64,000 bases of DNA, taken from the NCBI RefSeq assembly GCF_004343505.1, contig NZ_SLXU01000006.1, positions 62,001 to 126,000 on the forward strand, written 5' to 3'. The stretch comes from Rhodovulum bhavnagarense. Its GTDB lineage: Bacteria > Pseudomonadota > Alphaproteobacteria > Rhodobacterales > Rhodobacteraceae. The position numbers were made by a program, and so were the translations under genes. Of the stretch, positions 46,538 to 54,072 are shown piece by piece (positions within the stretch are counted from its first letter, which is position 1; every line of letters begins with the position of its first letter). The notes below the pieces were generated by a model, which saw nothing but the letters and a program-made list of their open reading frames with translations, was not told the origin of the DNA and made no database searches.

Positions 46538-47935
46538 ATGCTTTGGTCCCTTGTCAAGATTCTCGTCTTCGTTCTCCTCGTTGCTGCGCTGAGCTATGGC
46601 GCCACCGTTCTGATGGAAACCGGCCCCGGACTGCGTGTCGCGGTGGGTGAAGTGGAATTCGTTCTCGGACCGCTTCAGGCGGTTATCGTGGCCTTGATCC
46701 TGTTCGCCGCCGTCTGGATCGTTCTCAAGATCGCCGGTCTGCTGGTGGCGGTTCTGCGTTTTCTGAATGGCGATGAAACCGCGATCTCGCGCTACTTCTC
46801 GCGCTCGCGCGAACGGCGTGGATTCCAGGCGCTGGCCGACGGGATGATTGCGCTGGCATCGGGCGAGGCCCGGCTGGCGATGTCGAACGCGACCAAGGCG
46901 GAGCGTTATCTGCGCCGGCCGGAACTGACCAACATCCTGGCGGCCCAGGCAGCCGAGATGCTGGGCGACAAGAAACGCGCCACCGAAACCTACAAAAAGA
47001 TGGTGACGATCGATCAGACCCGGTTTGTCGGTGTCTGCGGGCTGATGAAACAGAAGCTCGCGGAGGGCGATACCGAAACCGCGATGAAACTGGCCGAAAA
47101 GGCCTTTGCCCTGAAACCCCGCCACGGCGAGACCCAGGACACGTTGTTGCGATTGCAGGCCCAGGCCGAGGACTGGAAAGGCGCACGCGCAACGCTGAAT
47201 GCAAAATTGCGCCATGGCAACCTGCCGCGCGACGTGCACAAGCGGCGCGATGCCGTGCTGGCTCTGTGCGAGGCGCGCGATTGCGCGGTGGACGGAAACG
47301 CCGCCAAGTCGCATGAGCTTGCGCTTGAGGCCAACCGCCTGTCGCCCGATCTTGTGCCTGCCGCCGTCATGGCGGCGCGGGCCTATGTCGAACAGGGCAA
47401 GCCTAACCTCGCCTCTCGCCTGCTCAAGCGCGCATGGGAGGCTCAGCCGCATCCCGATCTTGCCGCGGGCTTTGCCGCGATCGTGCGCGACGAGACCCCG
47501 CAAGAGAGGCTTCAGAGGTTTGCCGAGTTGACCGCGCTGCGCGCGGATGATCGTGAAACCCGGATGCTTCTGGCCGAATTGAACATCGCGGCCGAGGATT
47601 TCAACGAAGCTCGCAGGGCGCTGGGCGATCTGCCCGAGACCGAGCCAACGGTGCGGGTGCTGGCACTCATGGCCGCGATCGAGCGCGGACTGGGCGCAGA
47701 GGACAGCGTGGTGCGCGGTTACCTCGCGTCGGCGCTCGGCGCGCCCGGCGGCCAGCAGTGGATCTGCGACAACTGCGGAACCATTCATGATGAATGGCGC
47801 CCGCTTTGCAGCAAATGCGGCGCCTTTGACGCCATCACCTGGAAATCCGCCCCGACTGCCCCGTTGACCCTGCCCGGTGGCGCCAACATGCTGCCGCTTC
47901 TGGTTGGCACGAGCGGGGAGGGCCAAAACGGCTGA
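46538..47935 (+). CDS. hemY: HemY-like membrane TPR protein
   Basis: Inner-membrane protein of the hemDXY type; a direct enzymatic role in heme synthesis is unproven. The 465-residue protein has two membrane helices (about 4-26 and 42-62), the conserved NGDETAISRYFSRSRERRG motif, tandem TPR-like helices through about residue 400, and a C-terminal zinc ribbon, CDNCGTIHDEWRPLCSKCG, with four cysteines. It lies 13 bp after the Mic60 gene. A GC hairpin without a U-tract follows the stop. Confidence 0.9.
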   Translation: MLWSLVKILVFVLLVAALSYGATVLMETGPGLRVAVGEVEFVLGPLQAVIVALILFAAVWIVLKIAGLLVAVLRFLNGDETAISRYFSRSRERRGFQALADGMIALASGEARLAMSNATKAERYLRRPELTNILAAQAAEMLGDKKRATETYKKMVTIDQTRFVGVCGLMKQKLAEGDTETAMKLAEKAFALKPRHGETQDTLLRLQAQAEDWKGARATLNAKLRHGNLPRDVHKRRDAVLALCEARDCAVDGNAAKSHELALEANRLSPDLVPAAVMAARAYVEQGKPNLASRLLKRAWEAQPHPDLAAGFAAIVRDETPQERLQRFAELTALRADDRETRMLLAELNIAAEDFNEARRALGDLPETEPTVRVLALMAAIERGLGAEDSVVRGYLASALGAPGGQQWICDNCGTIHDEWRPLCSKCGAFDAITWKSAPTAPLTLPGGANMLPLLVGTSGEGQNG

Positions 47936-47992
47936 AACCGAAAAAAGGGTCTACACACCCCCCGGCCGGGGTGCTAAAGACCCCGCCACAGC

Positions 47993-48068
47993 GCCGGTGT
48001 AGCTCAGCTGGTAGAGCACGTCATTCGTAATGATGGGGTCGGGGGTTCGAGTCCCTTCACCGGCACCA
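47993..48068 (+). tRNA. tRNA-Thr (anticodon CGT)
   Basis: A 76-nt cloverleaf with a seven-pair acceptor stem (GCCGGTG / CACCGGC), a D-arm AGCTCAGCTGGTAGAGC, an anticodon stem CGTCA / TGATG with one G-U pair around loop TTCGTAA, and a T-arm with GGTTCGAGTCC. The 3' CCA is encoded. Anticodon CGT reads ACG. Its 3' end borders a transposon scar, so it may be a former integration target. Confidence 0.97.
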
Positions 48069-48083
48069 CTGTCAAGCAGAAAA

Positions 48084-48120
48084 GTCCCGAGAAACCTTGG
48101 TTTCTTGGGGCTTTTGCTTT
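48084..48120 (+). terminator. Terminator after tRNA-Thr
   Basis: An imperfect stem (GTCCCGAGAAACC with GGTTTCTTGGGGC) is followed by TTTTGCTTTTT, 16 bp after the tRNA. Confidence 0.75.
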
Positions 48121-48135
48121 TTGAGGGCAGGATTT

Positions 48136-48156
48136 TGCCCCACAAACTGCCCCACA
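48136..48156. repeat. Short direct repeat beside tRNA-Thr
   Basis: TGCCCCACA occurs twice with a 12-base period (48136 and 48148). Such repeats flank integrase sites in some elements. No integrase gene is left here, so its meaning is uncertain. Confidence 0.35.
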
Positions 48157-48194
48157 CACCGCTCTCGAAAGGCTCGTGCCGAGGCGTAGCCCAT

Positions 48195-48224
48195 GGTAGT
48201 GTCAAAGATCTTTCGCACTTTCGA
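48195..48224. mobile_element. Probable outer end of a truncated IS256-family element
   Basis: The 30 bp between the transposase stop and unrelated DNA begin GGTAGTGTCAAAGATC, in the place where an IS256 terminal repeat would be. No inverted copy is found on the imuA side, as expected if that end of the element was deleted. Confidence 0.4.
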
Positions 48225-48608
48225 TCACGCGACGACGGCTCCCTGGGTTTGATCCGCAAACAGCGGGGTCATGTTCATGTACTTGCGGGTGGACCAGTGG
48301 GTCCCGGCGACGTGACGCAAGCGGGCCGCTGCCAGGTTGAGGCAGGACTTCCCGTCCGGAAATGCTCCGACGACCCGGGTGCGGCGGCGGATTTCCCGCA
48401 TGATGCGCTCCAGCGGGTTGTTGGTTTTCAGCTTGATCCAATGGCTATCCGGAAAGCCGTAGTAGGTCAGGGTCTCGTGGCCGCTCTCGTCGAGCAACTC
48501 AGCGGCCCTGGTCAGCTTCATGGCGCGCAGCTCGGCGATGACGGTCGTCATCTTCTCGGCCGCGGCCTTGCGGCTTTCCTGCGCATGGATCGCCTTCAGC
48601 ATCTTCGC
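48225..48608 (-). pseudogene. IS256-family transposase, C-terminal remnant
   Basis: About 127 residues survive of a protein normally near 400. They match the end of IS256 (mutator-type) transposases: MLKAIHAQESRKAA, MKLTRAAELL, YYGFPDSHWIKLKTNNPLER and IMREIRRRTRVVGAFPDG, which includes the last catalytic glutamate region. The two catalytic aspartates and the N-terminal half are gone. The frame is not closed upstream: it continues without a stop through a 52-codon stretch of unclear origin (48609-48764) into a truncated imuA, making one 317-codon chimeric frame from 49178. It cannot transpose on its own. Confidence 0.85.
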
Positions 48609-48764
48609 GATGTGACCACCACCGTTGAAATTCTCGGTCCCGGTCGAAAACCAGACACCGTCCTCTTGGCCCGTCGCCGGCCCACCGTAGGCAGACCCGG
48701 TCAGAGACGCCGAATGCAACAGAACGTTCTGTACGTCACGCCACCCCATCGGATTGCCGGCGGC

Positions 48765-49178
48765 ATCGGCGGCCACATGCCAGCGGGTCTCGGCGGCGTT
48801 CGATCCCATGCCCTCGGGGATTAGGCACAGCCCTGTCGTACCGCCCACCTTCGCCGCCAATTGCAACCTTCGCCCCTCGCGCAGGTTCAGCGCCCGGGTG
48901 ATCTCTAGGATGACAACGGGCAGCGCGCCGTCTTTCAGGGCCTCCTCGGCCACGGCCAGTGCATCGGTCTGATCCTTGGGGCGCGCCAGAAAAAGTCGCG
49001 CAGGATTGAGATAGCCCAGAAGCCCCTGCGGCATGATCGTGTCGCCGAGCCAGCCCTCCCGGATCCAGAGCGCCCCATCCCGCACGGACATCGCCGCAAA
49101 TCCCACCGCAACAGGCCCGCCGACCTCATGGACACGGGCGGGCCGGAGAGGAAAGAGATCTCGAAGATCGACTCGCAT
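48765..49178 (-). pseudogene. imuA: imuA (SOS mutagenesis cassette), 3'-truncated
   Basis: ImuA is the RecA-like partner in the LexA-controlled imuA-imuB-dnaE2 translesion mutagenesis cassette. The first 138 residues resemble ImuA: LFPLRPARVHEVGGP, GALWIREGW, LGYLNPARLFLARPKDQTDAL (cited in part), VAEEALKDGALPVVILE, RRLQLAAKVGGTTGLCLIP and NAAETRWH. Similarity then ends, and about the last third is missing; the frame runs on into IS256 transposase sequence. No imuB or dnaE2 follows. ATG 49178 lies just behind an intact LexA box, which supports both the start and the identity. The ImuA name is from family memory, not a search. Confidence 0.75.
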
Positions 49179-49184
49179 GAGTGA

Positions 49185-49199
49185 GAACGTAAGGCGAAC
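49185..49199 (-). promoter_or_regulatory. LexA (SOS) box upstream of truncated imuA
   Basis: Minus strand reads GTTC-GCCTTAC-GTTC, an exact alphaproteobacterial LexA operator (GTTC-N7-GTTC), ending seven bases before the imuA ATG. A damage-inducible promoter therefore probably survives although the gene is broken. Confidence 0.8.
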
Positions 49200-49434
49200 T
49201 CTGGGTCCGGGCAACGTCCGTATTTGTTTGCTGTGTTGCGGTGATAAACCAATCGCTTAACGACAGATTCGGGCCGGCCTCCGACGTCTGGTTGTTTCTG
49301 TTGGTTACCCGAAAGATCCCGCGTGGCATGGTTTCGCCGGGGCCCGCCCCCGCGCGCGCAGTGAATGGCAGTTCTGACAGGCCGCGCCGCCGCATGTCGC
49401 GTTTTGGGCGAACGGCAGGAAAGGGCGGGCGCGT

Positions 49435-51486
49435 TCAGGGCTTCGGCGATGGTTTCCTCATCGGGCGCGCATCCGGTCCCTTTGCTGCGCGCGTCTTGAT
49501 GCGTTTCGGCTTGTCGCTATCTGGTCGGCCTTTCTCGCGCTCGCGACGCGGTCCAAGCGGCTTGGATGGATCGGCGGCATTCTTGCGCTTTTTGTGGTCC
49601 TGTCCGGTGCCCTTGCCGTATGGCCTCTTTTCCCTGGTGCCTGCGCTTTTGGCCTGTGCGTGATCTGGCTTCGTGCGCTTTGGTCTTTTCGCCTTGTGTT
49701 TCCCTGGTCCGTCTTGCGGCGCATCGGGTTTTCCCTTGTGCGGCTCCGCCTGGACCGACCCGGCGGGTTCGGGTTCACCTGCATGCCCCCTGCCGGGGGA
49801 CGATGTATGGGATTCGCGCTTTTGGTGAGGCGCCTTTGGCGGAGACTTCGGCGTGGCCGGCGGGCCTTTCGGAGAGGCGTCAAGGTCCGGCATGCCCGGC
49901 AGTTCGGTCAGACGCGCGCCCTGTTCGATCTCCAGCTCGGGACCGAGTTCGGTTTTCATGGCGGGCACGGCAGCAGTCAGGATCTCGATGAAGGTTTCCT
50001 GGTATTGGACACGAATGGCCCCGATTGAGTCTTTTGACAGGCCTGCATTGCGGCACAGCATGGGAAGCAGCCACCGCGGCTCGGCGCGCTGCTTGCGCCC
50101 CAGGGACAGCGAAAACCAGGTACTTGGCCCGAATGCGGCCGGCTCGCGCGTCTTGCGCGCCCCCGGCTCGGGGATATCGCCGAGGATCTCCGGCGCAGAG
50201 TTGCGGTCGCGGTAGAGCCGCAGGTAGGCCGCCGCGATCTTCTCGGCCGAATGAACGTCCAACAGACGCTCGGCGAAGCTCTGTTCTTCCGGGCTGAGCG
50301 GGCGTTCCCACGAAGGATCAGACATCAGCCTGTCCTCGTCGCGCGCAAGGACCATTTCGGCCGACGGCGGCGTGCCCCATTCGGCGTCCAGGTTGGCGGA
50401 TCGCAAGAGGCGCTGCGCCTTCGACCTTTGGCGCCCCGGGACGATGAGTACCGAGGTTCCCTTGCGCCCGGCGCGCCCGGTCCGCCCGGACCGGTGCAAC
50501 AGCGATTCCGCGTTGGATGGCAGATCCGCGTGGATCACCAGTTCAAGACCGGGCAGGTCGATGCCGCGCGCGGCCACATCGGTGGCGATACAGACCCGCG
50601 CGCGACCATCGCGAAGGGCCTGCAAGGCGTGGGTGCGCTCCGACTGGCTCAACTCGCCGGAAAGGGCAACGACCGAAAACCCCCTGTTGGAGAACTTGGC
50701 CGTCAGCCGCGCCACCATTGACCGGGTATTGGCAAAGACGATCGCCGTTTGCGCGTCGTGATACCGGAGCAGGTTGATGATCGCCTTTTCGATATCCGAC
50801 GGGGCCACGGTCAGCGCAAGATAGGCGATGTCGGCGTGCTGCGCGTCCTTGTCGCCGACCTCGATCCGCCGCGCGTCTTCTTTCTGGTAGGTTTGCGCAA
50901 GCTTTGCGATTCCGCGCGGCACCGTCGCGGAGAAAAGCAGCGTGCGACGGCTGTCCGACGTGTGATCGAGGATGAATTCGAGATCCTCGGAAAACCCCAT
51001 GTCGAGCATTTCATCTGCTTCGTCGAGGACGACCGCCTTGACGTCGCCCAGGTCGATCACGCCCCGGGACACATGGTCCCTGAGGCGGCCGGGTGTTGCG
51101 ACGATGACATGCGCGCCGCGCTCGATCGCCCTGCGTTCGGTGCGTGCATCCATGCCGCCGACAGCAGACGCGGTCATGATCCCGGCCTCTGCGAACAGCC
51201 AGTCGAATTCGCGCTGGACCTGCATGGCCAATTCCCGCGTGGGCGCAATGATCAGGGCCAGCGGTGCCGCCGGGCGCGCGAATCGTCCGTCTGTGTCCAG
51301 CAGATCCTGCGCAAGCGCCAACCCGAAGCCGACCGTCTTCCCGGACCCGGTCTGCGCCGAAACGAGAAGGTCAAGCCCGGCCAAGTCCGGCTGTGTCACC
51401 GCCACTTGCACCGGCGTCGGTTCGAGGTAGCCTTTGGCGGCCAACGTCGTCGTCAGCGTTTCGGGCAGTCCGGAGAAATCCTGCAT
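49435..51486 (-). CDS. DEAD-box RNA helicase with basic C-terminal tail
   Basis: ATP-dependent RNA helicase, probably in ribosome assembly or RNA turnover. The 683-residue protein has all core motifs: Q motif YLEPTPVQ, AQTGSGKT (near 44), PTRELAMQV, TPGRLRDH, DEAD, SAT, IVFANTRS, ATDVAARGIDLPG and HRSGRTGRAGRKG. A C-terminal DbpA-like RNA-binding domain (about 455-525, WFSLSLGRKQRAEPRWLLPM) follows. From about 530 there is a 150-residue tail rich in K, R, P and G with no predicted fold. It is divergent from motB with a 311-bp gap. Confidence 0.93.
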   Translation of the reverse strand: MQDFSGLPETLTTTLAAKGYLEPTPVQVAVTQPDLAGLDLLVSAQTGSGKTVGFGLALAQDLLDTDGRFARPAAPLALIIAPTRELAMQVQREFDWLFAEAGIMTASAVGGMDARTERRAIERGAHVIVATPGRLRDHVSRGVIDLGDVKAVVLDEADEMLDMGFSEDLEFILDHTSDSRRTLLFSATVPRGIAKLAQTYQKEDARRIEVGDKDAQHADIAYLALTVAPSDIEKAIINLLRYHDAQTAIVFANTRSMVARLTAKFSNRGFSVVALSGELSQSERTHALQALRDGRARVCIATDVAARGIDLPGLELVIHADLPSNAESLLHRSGRTGRAGRKGTSVLIVPGRQRSKAQRLLRSANLDAEWGTPPSAEMVLARDEDRLMSDPSWERPLSPEEQSFAERLLDVHSAEKIAAAYLRLYRDRNSAPEILGDIPEPGARKTREPAAFGPSTWFSLSLGRKQRAEPRWLLPMLCRNAGLSKDSIGAIRVQYQETFIEILTAAVPAMKTELGPELEIEQGARLTELPGMPDLDASPKGPPATPKSPPKAPHQKRESHTSSPGRGHAGEPEPAGSVQAEPHKGKPDAPQDGPGKHKAKRPKRTKPDHAQAKSAGTREKRPYGKGTGQDHKKRKNAADPSKPLGPRREREKGRPDSDKPKRIKTRAAKGPDARPMRKPSPKP

Positions 51487-51797
51487 GCATCACCTGAAGG
51501 GGGAAAGACCTTTCACTTAAGGATGTTGACAGAGTTTGTATAGACCGCAGAGAGTACCTGATCCGATCTTGGTTGGCTCAAGAGAGGCCCATCTGTCTTG
51601 CACTGTTCACCACCACCCGCGCGCAAGGCCAAAATGTTTCCTGCTTATCTTGGCATCCCGCCCGGACCGGTCAAGCCGGGGCGGCCTGGCATCCGGCGGC
51701 TGTGAGTGGTGCAAATCGCGAGCATTTGAACTGTTAAGACCGCGTTCAGCCGATGCGCCCTATCCTTGTGCGCGGGTGGCAGATCGAGGGGACAGCG
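51487..51797. other. Gene-free gap between DEAD-box gene and motB
   Basis: No credible coding frame is seen in these 311 bp. They must hold the promoters of two divergent genes. A CtrA-like box at 51734-51748 is the only regulatory site I recognise. Confidence 0.6.
51734..51748. promoter_or_regulatory. CtrA-like box upstream of motB (one mismatch)
   Basis: TTAA-GACCGCG-TTCA differs from TTAA-N7-TTAA in one base and lies 50 bp before the motB ATG. Confidence 0.55.
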
Positions 51798-52661
51798 ATG
51801 GGCGAGGGCCGCAATGGACCTGTCATCATCAAGCGCAAGAAAATCGTGTCTGGCAGCGGGCATCACGGTGGCGCCTGGAAGGTTGCCTATGCCGATTTCG
51901 TCACCGCGATGATGGCCTTTTTTCTGTTGATGTGGCTGTTGAACGCCACGACAGAGAAACAGCGAAAAGGCATTGCCGACTATTTCAATCCAACCGTTCC
52001 GGTGACCAGGATATCGGGCGGCGGCGATGGAAATTTCGGCGGCGACAGCATCTTTACCGAAGAGTTGCTGGCCAAGATCGGAACCGGCGCGACTCGCGAC
52101 AATTCCAGCCCGGAACGCGCTGCACGTGGCGAAACGGGTCAGCTGCCTGAAAACACCGACGCGGCCGAAGCGGACGAAAACCGAGAGGCCCGCGCGATGC
52201 GCGACCTTGCCGACCGGCTGACCGGGCGCGGCGGTGAGGCAATGCTGAGCGTGCAGGCGCAACGCCATATCGTCACGCGGCTTACCGACGAAGGGCTGGT
52301 GATCGAGATTTTCGATCTGGACGAAGAGCCACTCTTTCAACCCGGCAGCGCCATGCCCCGCCCCATTTTGCGCGAGATTGCCGTGGCGATTTCCGACGTC
52401 TTTTCAGTGGTGCCCAATGGGGTATCCGTCGCGGGCCATGTCCGCGCGCGCCCTGTTGTGCTGGCGCATAACCCTGTCTGGGGTCTGTCGACCGACCGTG
52501 CCGATGTCATGCGCAGTCTGATGCAAGAGGCCCGTCTGGATCCTGCGCGCCTGCGCCGCGTGAGCGGCCATGCCGATCGCGAGCCGGCCAGCGCCCCGCC
52601 GATGGCGGTGCGCAACAACCGACTTGAGGTTGTTCTCTTGCGCTCTGACCTGTGGGAATAG
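51798..52661 (+). CDS. motB: Flagellar motor stator protein MotB
   Basis: Anchors the stator to peptidoglycan and carries the ion-binding aspartate. The 287-residue protein has a basic N-terminal stretch (PVIIKRKKIV), AWKVAYADFVTAMMAFFLLM with Asp33 at the membrane edge, a plug and linker region rich in charged residues, and a C-terminal OmpA-like domain. That domain shows NGVSVAGHVRARP, GLSTDRADVMR, GHADREPA and RNNRLEVVLL. ATG 51798 has GAGGGGA upstream. Unusually, its partner motA is 11 kb away in another flagellar unit. Confidence 0.92.
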   Translation: MGEGRNGPVIIKRKKIVSGSGHHGGAWKVAYADFVTAMMAFFLLMWLLNATTEKQRKGIADYFNPTVPVTRISGGGDGNFGGDSIFTEELLAKIGTGATRDNSSPERAARGETGQLPENTDAAEADENREARAMRDLADRLTGRGGEAMLSVQAQRHIVTRLTDEGLVIEIFDLDEEPLFQPGSAMPRPILREIAVAISDVFSVVPNGVSVAGHVRARPVVLAHNPVWGLSTDRADVMRSLMQEARLDPARLRRVSGHADREPASAPPMAVRNNRLEVVLLRSDLWE

Positions 52662-52676
52662 GGCGAATTTTATCCG

Positions 52677-52691
52677 TTAGCGGCCCGTTAA
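52677..52691. promoter_or_regulatory. CtrA-like box upstream of flgE (one mismatch)
   Basis: TTAG-CGGCCCG-TTAA, one base from consensus, lies 57 bp before flgE and after the motB stop, suggesting flgE can be transcribed separately from motB. Confidence 0.6.
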
Positions 52692-52748
52692 GTCGGGGCC
52701 GTTATGGCTTGGACAGATAGCGGGCTTGGGCCGCAGAGAGGTAAGCCA

Positions 52749-54050
52749 ATGACGATTTCTTCTTCGCTTAATGCCGGGGTGGCGGGCCTGAACGCGAATG
52801 CGTCGCGCCTTGCGACGATCTCGGACAATATTGCCAATTCCTCGACCTATGGATACCGGCGGGTGGAAACAGATTTCCATTCCATGGTCCTGTCCGGCGG
52901 TGCATCGGGGGGCTATTCGGCCGGTGGCGTGCGGACCTCGACCACGCGGCTGGTCGATAGCCCCGGCACGCTGGTCAGTACCGCTAACCCCACCGACCTG
53001 GCGCTGAACGGGCGCGGTATGTTCCCCGTGACCGACATCACCGCAGTCGAGCAGGGTGGGGAACTGCCGATGATGATGACGCCAACCGGCTCTTTCCGGC
53101 CCGATTCCAATGGTATCCTGCGCGATCCCGGCGGTCTTGTCCTGATGGGCTGGCCGGCCAATCCCGACGGCACCATCCCGCACTACCCGCGGGATACCGC
53201 CAATGGGCTTGAGCCGGTTCAGATCGGCCTGAACCAATATGCCGCCGACCCGACGACGGCGATCACGCTGGGTGTGAACCTGCCCGCGACCGCGACGGCC
53301 TTTGACGGCCCCGGCGATTCACAGGAACTGACCGTGGCCTATTACGACAATGTCGGCACCGATCAGCAGCTTGGCGTTACCTTTATCCCCACTGTGCCTG
53401 CCGCAGGGTCCAGCAATGAATGGACGATGCAGATCACGGATTCTGCCTCTGGTGGGGCGGTGGTCGGCGAATACTTGCTGACCTTTGACGCTAGTGCGGC
53501 CGCGGGCGGCACGCTCGCCTCGGTCGCGTCCTTGTCGGGGGGGGCCTATGACCCGGCGACCGGCGAAATGACGATCACCGTGAATGGCGGTACGATCGCG
53601 CTATCGATCGGGATGCCCGGCGATCCGGGGGGGATGACCCAGCTTTCAGATACCTTCGCGCCGACCTCGGTGGACAAGAATGGATCGCCCGTCGGCAACC
53701 TCGTAGCGGTCGAGGTCGATCCCGGCGGCATGGTCCAGGCGATCTATGATACCGGTTTCACCCGGACGATCTACCAGGTACCGATCGTCGACGTTCCAAA
53801 CCCCAACGGCCTGATCGCCCTAGACAACCAGGCCTATGCCATTTCGCCGGATAGCGGCGGCATGTTCCTTTGGGATGCGGGCACCGGTCCCACGGGCAGC
53901 GTCCAGGGCTATGCGCGCGCGGAATCCGCCACCGACATAGCGGCGGAGCTGACCCAGATGATCCAGACACAGCGGGCCTATTCCTCGAACGCCAAGATCA
54001 TCCAGACAGTCGACGAGATGTTGCAGGAAACCACCAACATCAAACGTTGA
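52749..54050 (+). CDS. flgE: Flagellar hook protein FlgE
   Basis: Polymerises into the hook joining basal body and filament. The 433-residue protein has the rod/hook N-terminal helix motif LNANASRLATISDNIANSST, a TYGYRRVETDFHSMV beginning, the flgE-type D1/D2 middle region rich in G, T and A, and the C-terminal motif ELTQMIQTQRAYSSNAKIIQ followed by TVDEML. ATG 52749 has GAGAGG upstream. It is followed by flgK after 22 bp. Confidence 0.95.
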   Translation: MTISSSLNAGVAGLNANASRLATISDNIANSSTYGYRRVETDFHSMVLSGGASGGYSAGGVRTSTTRLVDSPGTLVSTANPTDLALNGRGMFPVTDITAVEQGGELPMMMTPTGSFRPDSNGILRDPGGLVLMGWPANPDGTIPHYPRDTANGLEPVQIGLNQYAADPTTAITLGVNLPATATAFDGPGDSQELTVAYYDNVGTDQQLGVTFIPTVPAAGSSNEWTMQITDSASGGAVVGEYLLTFDASAAAGGTLASVASLSGGAYDPATGEMTITVNGGTIALSIGMPGDPGGMTQLSDTFAPTSVDKNGSPVGNLVAVEVDPGGMVQAIYDTGFTRTIYQVPIVDVPNPNGLIALDNQAYAISPDSGGMFLWDAGTGPTGSVQGYARAESATDIAAELTQMIQTQRAYSSNAKIIQTVDEMLQETTNIKR

Positions 54051-54072
54051 GTCACCTTCGGGGGCCTGAGCC

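Noticed and set aside
48069-49434. CRISPR array or toxin-antitoxin module at the scar
   Set aside because: There is no repeat-spacer pattern and no small paired genes; only the IS and imuA remnants are seen.
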